From the NCBI RefSeq assembly GCF_014649915.1, contig NZ_BMTY01000003.1:77778-141777 (forward strand): 64,000 nucleotides of DNA, given 5' to 3'. Every line of letters starts with the position of its first letter. The first letter of the stretch is position 1. A program made the position numbers and the translations under genes. Below are positions 31,570-43,433 of the stretch, one piece after another. This DNA comes from Streptomyces toxytricini. Its GTDB lineage: Bacteria > Actinomycetota > Actinomycetes > Streptomycetales > Streptomycetaceae. The notes below the pieces were generated by a model. The model was not told the origin of the DNA and did no database searches. It saw only the letters and a program-made list of their open reading frames with translations.

Positions 31570-33678
31570 TCAGGTGTGTGCGAGGGGACGGGTGAGTGCG
31601 GTGTGCATGCGCTCGGCGACCGCCGGGCGGGGGCCGCCGTCCGGCCCCTGCAGGGTGTCGAGCAGGTGGACCAGGCGCGCTGCGTCCCGCTGGCCGGCGA
31701 CGAGCAGGGGGAGCAGTTCCGAGAGTGCTCTCTCGGTCGCCGGGTTGCGGTCCGCCGCACGGAGCCACTGGCGCAGGACGTCTTCGGCGCGCTCGTTGGT
31801 CCTGCGGTCGTTGAGGGCGGCCCGCAGGAACCGGGACACGGCGGATGAGGCGACGGCGGACCGGGCCGTGGTGTCGAGCATGGGAGGGCACCAGTCCGCA
31901 TCCTGGCGTTCACAGGCGGTGAGGAAGCCGTCCAAAGCGAGTGCCTGTGCGGAGGGGTGACCCCCCAGTTGGGGCAGCAGGGTCGTCACGGCCGCATCCG
32001 TCGCCTCGGAGAGCAGCAGGAGGGCCACCGACTGGGGAAGCTCATCCGCCACCTGCTCGTCGCCTGCTCCGACCCGCCCCTGCGCCTGCTTCTTGTCGTA
32101 CTGGTGCCGGGCCTGCGCTCGCAGGGCGTCAAGGGCTTCAGCCGGACGCTCGGGGCCGATCAGCCCCAGTGCGCGGACACCGACCCAGCAGCGCTTGGGG
32201 TCCTGGACGCTCGTGCTCCAGACGTCGACGATGCGCGGGATGTTGGGGGCGCCGATCCGGTGAGCCAGTGCGAGGGTGCTGACTGCCGTCAGCTGGCGCC
32301 GGGACTCTTTCGCGCCGGCCCACGGTTCGACGATGAGCGCCATGGCGGACGGCAGGTCGGTGAGGGCGAGCACGGCGACGGCGGCTGCCGCCCGGGTCCG
32401 TACGAATGGGCGGCCGTCGACGGCAAGCCCGTTCAGCCACTTGATCAGTGCGGGACGTGCCGCAGGGTGGCCGGTCCACACCTCGCGGAGAACCATGGGC
32501 GCCACTCGCTCGTCGTGGAAGGCTGCCTTGACCTGGGTGACAGGCCCCCACTCGGTCGTCTCGTCGGCGGGATAGCGGTGGGCGCGTGCCTTCTGCAGCC
32601 GCTTGCCGATGTGGGTGCCGAAGACCGGGATCGGCTTCTGGTAGGTGTCGTCCCCGGTGCTGCGCAGGGCTTTGTACAGGGTGTCGCTCAGTTCTGCCGT
32701 CAGTGCGTACGGGCCTTTGTCGAAGGCGGCCAGGGCGATCAGGAAGGCCTTCTCCCGCAGTTGCACCGGGGTTTCGGCCTCTTCGAACCACTCCTGGACC
32801 TGCTGTTCCAGCGCCCGCAGTGAGTACTGTTCGATCCGCTCCCGGTCTTCCTCCGCGAGGACCGCCACGTACCGGACGACCTCCCGGATCTGGCGCTCTC
32901 GCGAGAGGAACTCGGCGACGGCGGGGAGGACCAGCAGCTCGCGGGCGCGGTCCGCCCCGGTGCGCTTGGGCAGCAGGGCGGCGAGAACGGCAGCCGGCTC
33001 GGGAGGACGCCAGGTGGCCAGCGCCACGGTGCTCTCGACGTACGGGCTCACCTCGGTCGTGATCACTAGGTACGCCCCCCGCTCACGCATCCGGCCGCGC
33101 AAGGCGAGCAGGTGGGCCTCTCGCAACGGCTGCTCGCGGGAGATTTCGAGGTCGAGCAGCACATGCCCGACGGCACCGTCGCCCGACGCAAGCCGCAGGC
33201 TCAGTTCGCTCGGCGGCACGTCACGGTCCAGCGCGCGGACCGGCAGCGCACCGAGACGGTGCAGGAGCATGAGGGCCGCGGTGCGGCGGCCGCTGAAGGG
33301 GTTGCCCATCAGGACGATCACCCGCTCATGCCGCAGCCTTTCCAAGAGCTCTTCGAAGACGGTGCCCTCGGGAACGAAGTCCTCGGCGAGACGCTCCAGC
33401 GTCTCCGCCGGGATCTCGCCCGCGACCGGCTCGTTGCGGAAACCGCCGAAGGTGTAGTGGTGTTCGACCTTGCCGCCGGTGATGATGTCGCCGATGACGT
33501 GTTGGGCGGCGACCCCGCGGTTGACGCCCCGGAAGTCGAACTTGGGCGCGTGGGCGTCCAGGTCGCGGCGGGCCGCCCAGGGCTCCTGGGCCGGCTGTTC
33601 GGAGTCGGCGGTGCCGCCGCCGTCAGCCTGGCCTTCGGCAGCAGGGTCCGGTGCCTTCTCCGCCACCTGCCCGCTCAC
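31570..33678 (-). CDS. STAND/AAA-like NTPase with signalling motif and helical repeats
   Basis: 702 residues. Residues 1-40 are disordered and acidic. Residues 47-66 carry a motif (FDFRGVNRGVAAQHVIGDII) shared with the cyclase gene product upstream. The NTPase core follows: P-loop GNPFSGRRT (G125-T133) where the usual GK[ST] is G-R-R-T, Walker B VLLDLE (D176), and a sensor-like LVITT. From about 390 to the end the protein is an Ala/Leu-rich helical repeat array (HEAT/ARM-like). This is the sensor-NTPase-repeat layout of NLR-like STAND proteins. ATG overlaps the cyclase stop (ATGA). Confidence 0.75.
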   Translation of the reverse strand: MSGQVAEKAPDPAAEGQADGGGTADSEQPAQEPWAARRDLDAHAPKFDFRGVNRGVAAQHVIGDIITGGKVEHHYTFGGFRNEPVAGEIPAETLERLAEDFVPEGTVFEELLERLRHERVIVLMGNPFSGRRTAALMLLHRLGALPVRALDRDVPPSELSLRLASGDGAVGHVLLDLEISREQPLREAHLLALRGRMRERGAYLVITTEVSPYVESTVALATWRPPEPAAVLAALLPKRTGADRARELLVLPAVAEFLSRERQIREVVRYVAVLAEEDRERIEQYSLRALEQQVQEWFEEAETPVQLREKAFLIALAAFDKGPYALTAELSDTLYKALRSTGDDTYQKPIPVFGTHIGKRLQKARAHRYPADETTEWGPVTQVKAAFHDERVAPMVLREVWTGHPAARPALIKWLNGLAVDGRPFVRTRAAAAVAVLALTDLPSAMALIVEPWAGAKESRRQLTAVSTLALAHRIGAPNIPRIVDVWSTSVQDPKRCWVGVRALGLIGPERPAEALDALRAQARHQYDKKQAQGRVGAGDEQVADELPQSVALLLLSEATDAAVTTLLPQLGGHPSAQALALDGFLTACERQDADWCPPMLDTTARSAVASSAVSRFLRAALNDRRTNERAEDVLRQWLRAADRNPATERALSELLPLLVAGQRDAARLVHLLDTLQGPDGGPRPAVAERMHTALTRPLAHT
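33481..33540 (-). other. shared signalling motif, copy in the NTPase
   Basis: Encodes NTPase residues 47-66. It is identical at 13 of 20 positions to residues 215-234 of the cyclase; the common pattern is F.FRG.N.GV.AQHV.G.I. Gly/Asn/Gln-rich, beta-prone and placed in an otherwise disordered tail, as are bacterial amyloid-signalling motifs. Confidence 0.7.
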
Positions 33679-34403
33679 GGACGCTCACCTGAGGGTCCGA
33701 AGGTGATGCCGCCCTGAACGTGCTGGGCGACGACCCCGTGGTTGGTGCCCCGAAACTCGAATCCGCCCGGGGCGCTCTCAGGGGACGGCGGCCGGGCCGC
33801 CGATGGGGGCGGGACGGCTGCCGCGGAGCGGAGGGGGCCGTACAGCCACGCTTCCATCGGTCCGTTCTTGGTGGGGACGGACACCTGGTGGAACTCGTCC
33901 TTCGGAATGCCGACGTGCTCGTGCGCCACAACGCCCGAGTAGACGGACGGCGACACGCACAGCGCGTAGTCGTACCGGCTGTCGCGCAGGGCCTCTCGCA
34001 GCGGTTCGCCGTCGAGGAGCCGGCAGGCGTTGTTCAGGTCCGTTCCGACCCAGCCGTCGAATTCGTCGATGTGGACGAACCCGTGGGCGAGAACGGCCCT
34101 GAGCCGAATCTGCGCCGACCGGGCTGCCAGCCGGTTCACGGCCCGCACCTCGGCGGGGGCGTCCCGGAGCAGGGCTCGAAGGATGTCGGTCAGCGGCACG
34201 GACGGGTCGATCAGTTCCATGACCGCGTCACCGCGGTCCTCCCGCCGGCGCAGGCTGTGGTCGGCGCCCGCGGCGAGCAGGGTGCGGTCGACGATTCCGA
34301 AGAGCATGCGCCGGAGGTAGCCCTGCTGGACGTCGTCGCGGTCGCTGAAGCGCTCGGTGTCGATGAGGAGGAATGTGCGGGAGAGGGGTTCGGGCCGTGT
34401 CAT
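33675..34403 (-). CDS. class III nucleotidyl cyclase with C-terminal signalling motif
   Basis: 242 residues from the ATG at 34401-34403. The cyclase homology domain (about 8-190) has all the metal and transition-state positions: D15 (LLIDTERFS) and D59 (RGDAVMEL) exactly 44 apart, as in class III cyclases, then N124 and R128 (LNNACR), the usual Asn-x3-Arg pair. Residues 215-234 are the motif shared with the NTPase. No membrane span and no separate sensor domain, so regulation is probably through partners. Which cyclic nucleotide it makes (cAMP, cGMP, cCMP or cUMP) cannot be told by eye. Confidence 0.8.
   Translation of the reverse strand: MTRPEPLSRTFLLIDTERFSDRDDVQQGYLRRMLFGIVDRTLLAAGADHSLRRREDRGDAVMELIDPSVPLTDILRALLRDAPAEVRAVNRLAARSAQIRLRAVLAHGFVHIDEFDGWVGTDLNNACRLLDGEPLREALRDSRYDYALCVSPSVYSGVVAHEHVGIPKDEFHQVSVPTKNGPMEAWLYGPLRSAAAVPPPSAARPPSPESAPGGFEFRGTNHGVVAQHVQGGITFGPSGERP
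33702..33761 (-). other. shared signalling motif, copy in the cyclase
   Basis: Encodes cyclase residues 215-234 (FEFRGTNHGVVAQHVQGGIT), eight residues from the C-terminus and after a Pro/Ala-rich linker. Its partner copy is in the next gene's N-terminus. Confidence 0.7.
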
Positions 34404-34460
34404 GGCAGCAGCGTCGGGGACACGGACGGGATGAGGTGAGGGCGGATGACGCAGCTGAAT

Positions 34461-34474
34461 GTGACCGTGTGCAC
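34461..34474. promoter_or_regulatory. candidate Crp-type operator upstream of the cyclase gene
   Basis: GTGACCGTGTGCAC fits the streptomycete Crp pattern GTG-N6-GNCAC except for one base. It lies in the 97-base gap between the Crp-like gene and the cyclase gene, the only sizeable gap in the operon. Operator role is inferred. Confidence 0.35.
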
Positions 34475-34500
34475 TGACGGGGCACATCGGGAGCCGCTGC

Positions 34501-35229
34501 CTAGGGGCTCGGCGGCTCCGCTTGGGCGATCCGGTGCAGTACGTCCGGCCGGACGAGGACCAGCGTCCGACGGCCGGTACTGATGACGCCTCTGTCCCGC
34601 AGACTCTTGAGCTCCCGCTGCACCATTTCGCGGGAGGCACTTACGGCACCCGCGAGCTCCTGCTTCGTGAGCGGGACGGACACCTCGACTCCTGCCGCCG
34701 TGCGCCTGCCGTGGATACGGGCGAGATCCAGCAGGAGGACCGCGAGCCGCTCCCGGACGGGCATGGACGCGAACTGGAGGTTGCGCCGGTCCGCCGCCCG
34801 AGTGCGGTCAGAGGCCAGGGCCAGGAGCTGCAACGCGACATCGGGAAAGCGGCCGAGGAAGGAGCGGAAGGTCTCGTGCTCGATCACGACGGCGCGGACG
34901 GGCTCCAAGGCGGTCACGGTCGCCGAACGGGGGCGTCGGGTGAGGGCGGCGGACTCCCCGATGATGTCGCCCGGCCCGCGAAGCGCGAGTAATGCCTGGT
35001 AGCCGTTGGGGTGAGCGGCGGTGACCTTGGTCCAGCCGTGCAGGAGCAAGAGGACATGGGTGGTCGGCTCGTCCTGGTGGAGCAGAGTGCTGCGGGCCGG
35101 GTACACCGCTTCGCGGCCGAGCGCCCGCAATGCGGCGCCGTCCGCTTCCTCCAGTCGTGCGAGGAAGGGGACCCGGTCGTCCAGTCCTCCCTCGTTGCCG
35201 GTCGTGCTCGCACCATGGACCATCGCCAT
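34501..35229 (-). CDS. Crp/Fnr-family cyclic-nucleotide-responsive regulator
   Basis: 242 residues; two ATGs (35229, 35223) are both possible. N-terminal cNMP-binding beta barrel (about 18-130; PARSTLLHQDEPTTHVLLLLHGWTKV, GDIIGESAALTRRPRSATVTAL) followed by a Crp-type winged helix with the recognition helix around SASREMVQRELKSLRDRGVI. GESAA replaces the GELA of true cAMP-binding Crp, and the binding pocket has R..SATV; ligand binding is plausible but unproven. It lies 98 bases upstream of the cyclase gene on the same strand, suggesting it reads the cyclase product and controls the operon. Confidence 0.85.
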   Translation of the reverse strand: MAMVHGASTTGNEGGLDDRVPFLARLEEADGAALRALGREAVYPARSTLLHQDEPTTHVLLLLHGWTKVTAAHPNGYQALLALRGPGDIIGESAALTRRPRSATVTALEPVRAVVIEHETFRSFLGRFPDVALQLLALASDRTRAADRRNLQFASMPVRERLAVLLLDLARIHGRRTAAGVEVSVPLTKQELAGAVSASREMVQRELKSLRDRGVISTGRRTLVLVRPDVLHRIAQAEPPSP

Positions 35230-35302
35230 CGCCCCCGCCTGGTGATCAGGGCGGTCAATGTACTCAACAACGGCTTCGCGCGGTCCGGGAACAGCGCGAT
35301 TT

Positions 35303-37813
35303 CTACCCGTCCGCGCGCTTGCGGAGGCGGCGGCGGAGTGGGGGGAGGGCGGCGGCTGCCGTCAGGGCGAGGGCCGCCAGGGTGGCGCCGGCCAGGCCCG
35401 GGCGGAGGCCCGGCGGGGTGTACGTGCAGGCGAGGGTACGGGTGTCCGCGGGGAGGCGGAGGGACATGAGGCCGTGGAACGGGGTCGGGGGGGTGGGGCG
35501 GCCGTCGGCGGTGCACTGCCAGCCGGGGACCGCCGTCGTGGCGACGACCGCCGTGCCCGTGGTGCCCGGCGGGAGGTCGGCCCGGAGGGAGTGGCCGCCG
35601 GTGCGGACCGCCGTGGCGCCCGTACGGGTGAGGCGGGCGACCGCGTCGTCCAGGGCGGCCCGGTCCAGGCACCCGATCGGGTGGGATTCGCGGACCGTCG
35701 CCGCCGTGGTGTTCCTTCCCCGGGTGCGGACGATCGCGGTGAGCGTGCCGTCCGCCGGTACCGGGCCGAGCCGGACCACGCCCGTGGTCCGGCCGTCCAG
35801 CCGGCGTTGCCCGCCGGGGTGGGAGAGGGTTCCGGTGAGGCGCGGGGAGTACCAGTATGCCTCAGAGCCCGGGGTGCAGCGGGCGGTGTACGTCCGCTGG
35901 TGCGGCGTGCCGTCCGCAGTCGGCTCCGGGACCCGGTAGACCGCCGCGCCGAGGGCGTTCTCCTGGCGCGCGTACACGGTGTCCGCGGGGTTGGGGGACG
36001 CGAAGGGGGCGCTGCGGACCGTCACCAGCGGGGGAGCGGGGAAGCGGGAGGCCGTCCAGGTGCCCTCGGCGGGGCCGGGGCGGACGCGGGCGCCGATGGC
36101 GAAGACGGCGTCGAGGACGGGGTTGTCCGCGCCGAAGAAGGTCCGGCCGTCGTTCTTGAAGCCGTAGCCGAGGGGCTCCAGCGCCTTGTACGTGGCCTCG
36201 GGGAAGTAGCTGCTGTAGTACTGCGGGCCCTCGGCGCGCAGCGCGAGCGCGTCGTTGTACGAGGTCTGCGGCGCGCCGGAGTCGGTCCGGTACGCGGGCC
36301 AGCCGTTCACCCCGCGGACGGCTTCGGTGTGCGCGGCGATCGAGCGGCCCGAGGTGGCGGCGGGCTTGGCCCAGCGCTCCCGCGCGCGGCGGAAGTCGGC
36401 GTTCCAGGCGGCCGCCGCGGACTCGGCGAAGACCAGGCCGGCCATCAGGACGGCCGCCGCAGGGATGAGGAGGCGGTGCCTCGCGCCGTGGTGGAGCAGG
36501 ACCACGGCGAGGACGGACAGGGCGCCGCCGCCCAGGACGGCGGGCCACGTCCAGCCGCCGAAGTCGTCGGTGTGGCGCAGCAGGAACGCGGCTGCGGCGA
36601 GCACGGCGGCCGCCGCCGCGGCGTGCAGCGGGCGGGGGCGGTGGGCCAGGGCGAGCCAGGCCAGGACCACCAGCAGGGCGCTGAAGACGAACGTCTCGCG
36701 GTACGGGTTGCCGTTGGGCACCGCGAGGCCGTGCCAGACGTACTGGGTGGGAGGGAACTGGAAGGAGGCGAGGACCAGCACGGTCGCGGCGCCCCACACC
36801 AGGCGGGTGCGGCGGGCGATCGCCGGGTGGAAGAGGAACGTCAGGGCCAGGACCGTGCCGAGCGAGGCGACGTACAGCCGGGGGCGGCCGCCCCACAGGT
36901 GCGTGGCCGGCAGCATCCCGGAGAGCAGGACGTCCAGTCCCACGGGCTGGAACGCCGCGGCCTTGGTCGGCTGGGCCGCCCCGCTCGACAGGAACGACGG
37001 CAGCAGCAGGGGCAGGGTCAGCAGGATCCCGGTCGCCGCGGCGGTGGCGGCGCGCCCCAGCGCGCGCATCCGCTGCCGGCCGGTCGTGTGGAGGGTGGCC
37101 AGGCGGACGGCGAGGAGCACGCAGGCGGCCGTCGTCGCCATCATCGCGGTGTAGAAGTTGCCCAGCCAGGCGAGCGCGACGAGCAGCGCGGCGCCGGGCC
37201 AGCGGCGCTCCTGGATGCACCACTCGACGGCGATGCCGAGCAGCGGCAGGGCGACGAGGCCCCACAGCCACATGGGGATGTACGAGGCGTCGCTGAGGGC
37301 CCAGCCGCACAGCCCGTAGCAGGCGCCGAGGACGCCCCGCTGCCACCAGGGGCCGGGGCGGAGCCGGCCGAGGTAGACCGCCATGGCCGCGGCGGCTGTG
37401 CCGCTGGTCAGCGGGGTGACCGCGAAGACGGCGAGGTCGACGTTGCCGCGGGAGACGAGGACGGCCGCCCAGGAGAACGGGTTCCCGAGGTAGGTGTGGT
37501 AGTCGGAGAGGAACTGCTGTCCGAAGCCGCCGCGCCAGGTGAACAGCAGGTCGCCCGCGGCCTCCCCGTGGACGAGGTCCCACAGTCCGCGGTGGAACGG
37601 TACGTACTGGTTGGCCTGGTCGTTGACGGCCCGGCCCAGGCTGCCGAACGGGAAGGCGCCCCGGGCGGCCCAGGCCGTGCAGACGGCGGCCGCGGTCAGC
37701 AGGAAGGCCGTCAGCGGGGCGCGGAGGCGGGCGAGGACCGGGGGCCTGCGGGCGGCGGCCGGGGGCCGGGCCGGGCTGTCCGCTGCCGTCGGCTCCGGGG
37801 TGACCGTCCGCAA
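35303..37813 (-). CDS. YfhO-family polytopic membrane protein
   Basis: 836 residues from a TTG at 37811-37813, chosen because GGGAG lies nine bases upstream and the protein sequence becomes family-like just after it. About a dozen hydrophobic spans in residues 35-500, with the conserved early motif [22 protein letters not shown], then a large outer domain and a final span near the C-terminus. YfhO/GT-C-type proteins transfer sugars to teichoic acids or lipids. Upstream of the Crp-like gene on the same strand with a 73-base gap, but functionally unrelated. Confidence 0.8.
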   Translation of the reverse strand: MRTVTPEPTAADSPARPPAAARRPPVLARLRAPLTAFLLTAAAVCTAWAARGAFPFGSLGRAVNDQANQYVPFHRGLWDLVHGEAAGDLLFTWRGGFGQQFLSDYHTYLGNPFSWAAVLVSRGNVDLAVFAVTPLTSGTAAAAMAVYLGRLRPGPWWQRGVLGACYGLCGWALSDASYIPMWLWGLVALPLLGIAVEWCIQERRWPGAALLVALAWLGNFYTAMMATTAACVLLAVRLATLHTTGRQRMRALGRAATAAATGILLTLPLLLPSFLSSGAAQPTKAAAFQPVGLDVLLSGMLPATHLWGGRPRLYVASLGTVLALTFLFHPAIARRTRLVWGAATVLVLASFQFPPTQYVWHGLAVPNGNPYRETFVFSALLVVLAWLALAHRPRPLHAAAAAAVLAAAAFLLRHTDDFGGWTWPAVLGGGALSVLAVVLLHHGARHRLLIPAAAVLMAGLVFAESAAAAWNADFRRARERWAKPAATSGRSIAAHTEAVRGVNGWPAYRTDSGAPQTSYNDALALRAEGPQYYSSYFPEATYKALEPLGYGFKNDGRTFFGADNPVLDAVFAIGARVRPGPAEGTWTASRFPAPPLVTVRSAPFASPNPADTVYARQENALGAAVYRVPEPTADGTPHQRTYTARCTPGSEAYWYSPRLTGTLSHPGGQRRLDGRTTGVVRLGPVPADGTLTAIVRTRGRNTTAATVRESHPIGCLDRAALDDAVARLTRTGATAVRTGGHSLRADLPPGTTGTAVVATTAVPGWQCTADGRPTPPTPFHGLMSLRLPADTRTLACTYTPPGLRPGLAGATLAALALTAAAALPPLRRRLRKRADG

Positions 37814-38054
37814 TGTCGCGCTCCCTGCTGGTCGTGCCTTTCGGGGGGAATCGGTCGGCAGTGTAGTGGTCCGCCGGGGTCCGGCCGGACGGCCGCGGGG
37901 ACCGGCCGGGGACGGGCGCGGGGACGGGCGCGGGGGCCGCCGCGGGTCGGCCGGCCCATACCACACCCCCGCGCCCGGCGCCGCCCGGGAGGCCGCAGGC
38001 CAGGCGGGACACGGGCCGCGGGCCCGCAGGCGCGGGGACCGCGGGGCCTTTGTT
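37814..38054. other. GC-rich spacer between yfhO-like gene and rpsL promoter
   Basis: No gene. Tandem GGGGACGGGCGC units occur around 37907-37945. Nothing else is recognised. Confidence 0.4.
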
Positions 38055-38083
38055 TTGACCGGAGTGGATGGGGTGGGTACGCT
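38055..38083 (+). promoter_or_regulatory. str operon (rpsL) promoter
   Basis: TTGACC (38055-38060), 17-base spacer, TACGCT (38078-38083): a near-consensus housekeeping promoter. Start predicted near 38090, leaving a ~185-base leader. Confidence 0.75.
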
Positions 38084-38275
38084 CAGACCTTGTGCCTGGG
38101 GTGTGCCTGGGCTCCCGTGCGTGTCCATCAACCGCACGCGGGCCGCACAAGCCGCCGCGATCCACGTCCTCCCGCGCTTGCGCGGGGGTCTGCCGGATCC
38201 GACACACCCGACCGCGTGGGTCGGGGAACGTTCCAGGTTAGCTTCACTACACGGCACACAGAAACCGGAGAAGTA

Positions 38276-38647
38276 GTGCCTACGATCCAGCAGCTGGTCC
38301 GGAAGGGCCGGCAGGACAAGGTCGAGAAGACGAAGACGCCCGCGCTCGAGGCTTCGCCCCAGCGCCGCGGCGTCTGCACGCGTGTGTTCACGACCACCCC
38401 GAAGAAGCCGAACTCGGCGCTCCGCAAGGTCGCGCGTGTGCGTCTGACCTCCGGCATCGAGGTCACCGCTTACATTCCGGGTGAGGGACACAACCTGCAG
38501 GAGCACTCGATCGTGCTCGTGCGTGGTGGCCGTGTGAAGGACCTGCCGGGTGTTCGTTACAAGATCATCCGCGGTGCGCTTGACACCCAGGCTGTCAAGA
38601 ACCGCAAGCAGGCCCGCAGCCGCTACGGCGCCAAGAAGGAGAAGTAA
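38276..38647 (+). CDS. rpsL: 30S ribosomal protein S12
   Basis: 123 residues, GTG start after GGAGAAG. Decoding-centre protein. The streptomycin-resistance positions K43 (TTPKKPNSA) and K88 (GGRVKDLPG) are wild type. First gene of the str operon rpsL-rpsG-fusA-tuf. Confidence 0.97.
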   Translation: MPTIQQLVRKGRQDKVEKTKTPALEASPQRRGVCTRVFTTTPKKPNSALRKVARVRLTSGIEVTAYIPGEGHNLQEHSIVLVRGGRVKDLPGVRYKIIRGALDTQAVKNRKQARSRYGAKKEK

Positions 38648-38649
38648 GA

Positions 38650-39120
38650 ATGCCTCGTAAGGGCCCCGCCCCGAAGCGCCCGGTCATCATCGACCCGGTC
38701 TACCAGTCTCCTCTTGTCACCTCCCTGATCAACAAGATCCTGCTGAACGGCAAGCGCTCCACCGCCGAGCGCATCGTCTACGGCGCCATGGAAGGCCTCC
38801 GCGAGAAGACCGGCAACGACCCGGTCATCACGCTGAAGCGCGCGCTGGAGAACGTCAAGCCGTCGCTCGAGGTCAAGTCCCGCCGCGTCGGTGGTGCGAC
38901 CTACCAGGTTCCGGTCGAGGTCAAGCCGGGTCGCCAGTCGACCCTCGCGCTGCGCTGGCTCGTGGGCTACTCCCGCGCCCGCCGCGAGAAGACCATGACC
39001 GAGCGCCTCATGAACGAGCTCCTCGACGCCTCGAACGGCCTCGGTGCGGCCGTGAAGAAGCGCGAGGACACGCACAAGATGGCCGAGTCCAACAAGGCCT
39101 TCGCGCACTACCGCTGGTAG
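38650..39120 (+). CDS. rpsG: 30S ribosomal protein S7
   Basis: 156 residues, starting two bases after rpsL stop. Conserved [16 protein letters not shown] start and [13 protein letters not shown] segment ([11 protein letters not shown]), [15 protein letters not shown]. Assembly protein for the 30S head and usual translational repressor of the str operon. Confidence 0.97.
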   Translation: MPRKGPAPKRPVIIDPVYQSPLVTSLINKILLNGKRSTAERIVYGAMEGLREKTGNDPVITLKRALENVKPSLEVKSRRVGGATYQVPVEVKPGRQSTLALRWLVGYSRARREKTMTERLMNELLDASNGLGAAVKKREDTHKMAESNKAFAHYRW

Positions 39121-39159
39121 TCGCAACCCACATCGAGACCGAGAGAAGACTGAAGCCTT

Positions 39160-41289
<2,130 letters not shown>

Positions 41290-41328
41290 CTCTCCCGAGC
41301 ACACGCTTTAGGCTTGTCACCGGAACCT

Positions 41329-41370
41329 CCGGGGCAGCAGGGGATTCTTCCGAAAAACCTGTTGCCCCGG
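41329..41370 (+). other. hairpin in the fusA-tuf gap
   Basis: CCGGGGCAGCAGG / CCTGTTGCCCCGG (41329-41341 with 41358-41370, one mismatch pair). The 155-base gap probably also contains the separate tuf promoter known from streptomycetes; a precise site is not clear. Confidence 0.5.
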
Positions 41371-41444
41371 GGACCGGCTTTCCAGCAAAGATCACCTGGC
41401 GCCGATGAGTAAGGCGTACAGAACCACTCTCCAGGAGGACCCCC

Positions 41445-42638
<1,194 letters not shown>

Positions 42639-42688
42639 TTTCACGTTCTGACCTGGTAGTCCGCGCGAGCGGGCTCCGTGTCTGACAT

Positions 42689-42734
42689 CCAGGGCCCCTT
42701 CCCTGTCGCTCCGGCGGCGGGGGAGGGGCCCTGG
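42689..42734 (+). terminator. str operon terminator
   Basis: CCAGGGCCCCTTCCC pairs with the GGGAGGGGCCCTGG at 42721-42734, followed by CTGTTT. Ends the tuf transcript. Confidence 0.7.
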
Positions 42735-42778
42735 CTGTTTCCCGGGCGGGGTGCACCGCCGCCCGGGGCGCGTACGGA

Positions 42779-42812
42779 AGAGGGCCGCACCCCCGGCGGG
42801 GTGCGGCCCTCT
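42779..42812 (-). terminator. rfbC terminator
   Basis: Perfect 15-bp stem AGAGGGCCGCACCCC / GGGGTGCGGCCCTCT (42779-42793 with 42798-42812), 22 bases past the rfbC stop on the minus strand; it can also back up tuf termination. Confidence 0.7.
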
Positions 42813-42833
42813 GTGCGTGCGGTGCGGCGGGCG

Positions 42834-43433
42834 TCAGGCCGTGCGCAGCGACTCGGTGAACGCCTTGCAGGCGGCGTAGTCGGGCAGCAGGCCCGTCTCG
42901 ACGGCCTGCGCCAGCGACGGCGCGGCCTCGTCGCGCGCGGACAGCAGCGGGACCTCGGCCGGCCAGTCGATGCCCAGGTCCGGGTCGAGCGGGTGCACCG
43001 AGTGCTCGCCGGTCGGGTTGTAGGTCTCGGAGCACAGGTACGACAGCGTGGCGTCGTCGGTGAGGGCGCAGAAGCCGTGGCCCATGCCCTCGGGGATGTA
43101 GACCGCACGGCGGTCCGTGTCGTCGAGGCGGACGCCCTCCCAGCGGCCGAAGGTCGGCGAGCCGACCCGGAGGTCGACGATGACGTCCAGCACGGCGCCG
43201 CGCACGCACGTCACGTACTTCGCCTGGCCGGGCGGCACGTCGGCGAAGTGGATGCCGCGGACGACGCCGCGGGAGGAGACCGAGAGGTTGGCCTGGGCCA
43301 GCTTCAGCGGGTGGCCGACGAGTTCGGCCAGCCTGTCGAAGCGGTACCACTCGGTGAACAGGCCGCGCGGGTCGCCGTGCAGCTGCGGGGTGACCTCGAA
43401 GACGCCGTCGAGGGAGAGTTCGCGGAACTTCAC
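42834..43433 (-). CDS. rfbC: dTDP-4-dehydrorhamnose 3,5-epimerase
   Basis: 199 residues from a GTG overlapping the rfbA stop (GTGA). RmlC cupin: [37 protein letters not shown] (catalytic His in the RGIH motif), [12 protein letters not shown]. Third step of dTDP-L-rhamnose synthesis, with rfbA in one operon and rfbB/rfbD diverging. Confidence 0.93.
   Translation of the reverse strand: MKFRELSLDGVFEVTPQLHGDPRGLFTEWYRFDRLAELVGHPLKLAQANLSVSSRGVVRGIHFADVPPGQAKYVTCVRGAVLDVIVDLRVGSPTFGRWEGVRLDDTDRRAVYIPEGMGHGFCALTDDATLSYLCSETYNPTGEHSVHPLDPDLGIDWPAEVPLLSARDEAAPSLAQAVETGLLPDYAACKAFTESLRTA

Noticed and set aside
35303..37813. The yfhO-like gene as part of the cyclase/NTPase operon
   Set aside because: Same strand and close (73 bases), but its family acts in glycan transfer and there is no overlap or shared motif.
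37900..37950. GGGGACGGGCGC direct repeats as a CRISPR or satellite array
   Set aside because: Only two or three short GC-rich units without unique spacers; simple low-complexity sequence.
38402..38541. Possible streptomycin-resistance changes in rpsL
   Set aside because: K43 and K88 are wild type.
35258..38647. A very long plus-strand frame antisense to the yfhO-like gene and joined to rpsL
   Set aside because: Low-complexity Gly/Arg/Ala product upstream; only the last 123 codons (rpsL) are real.
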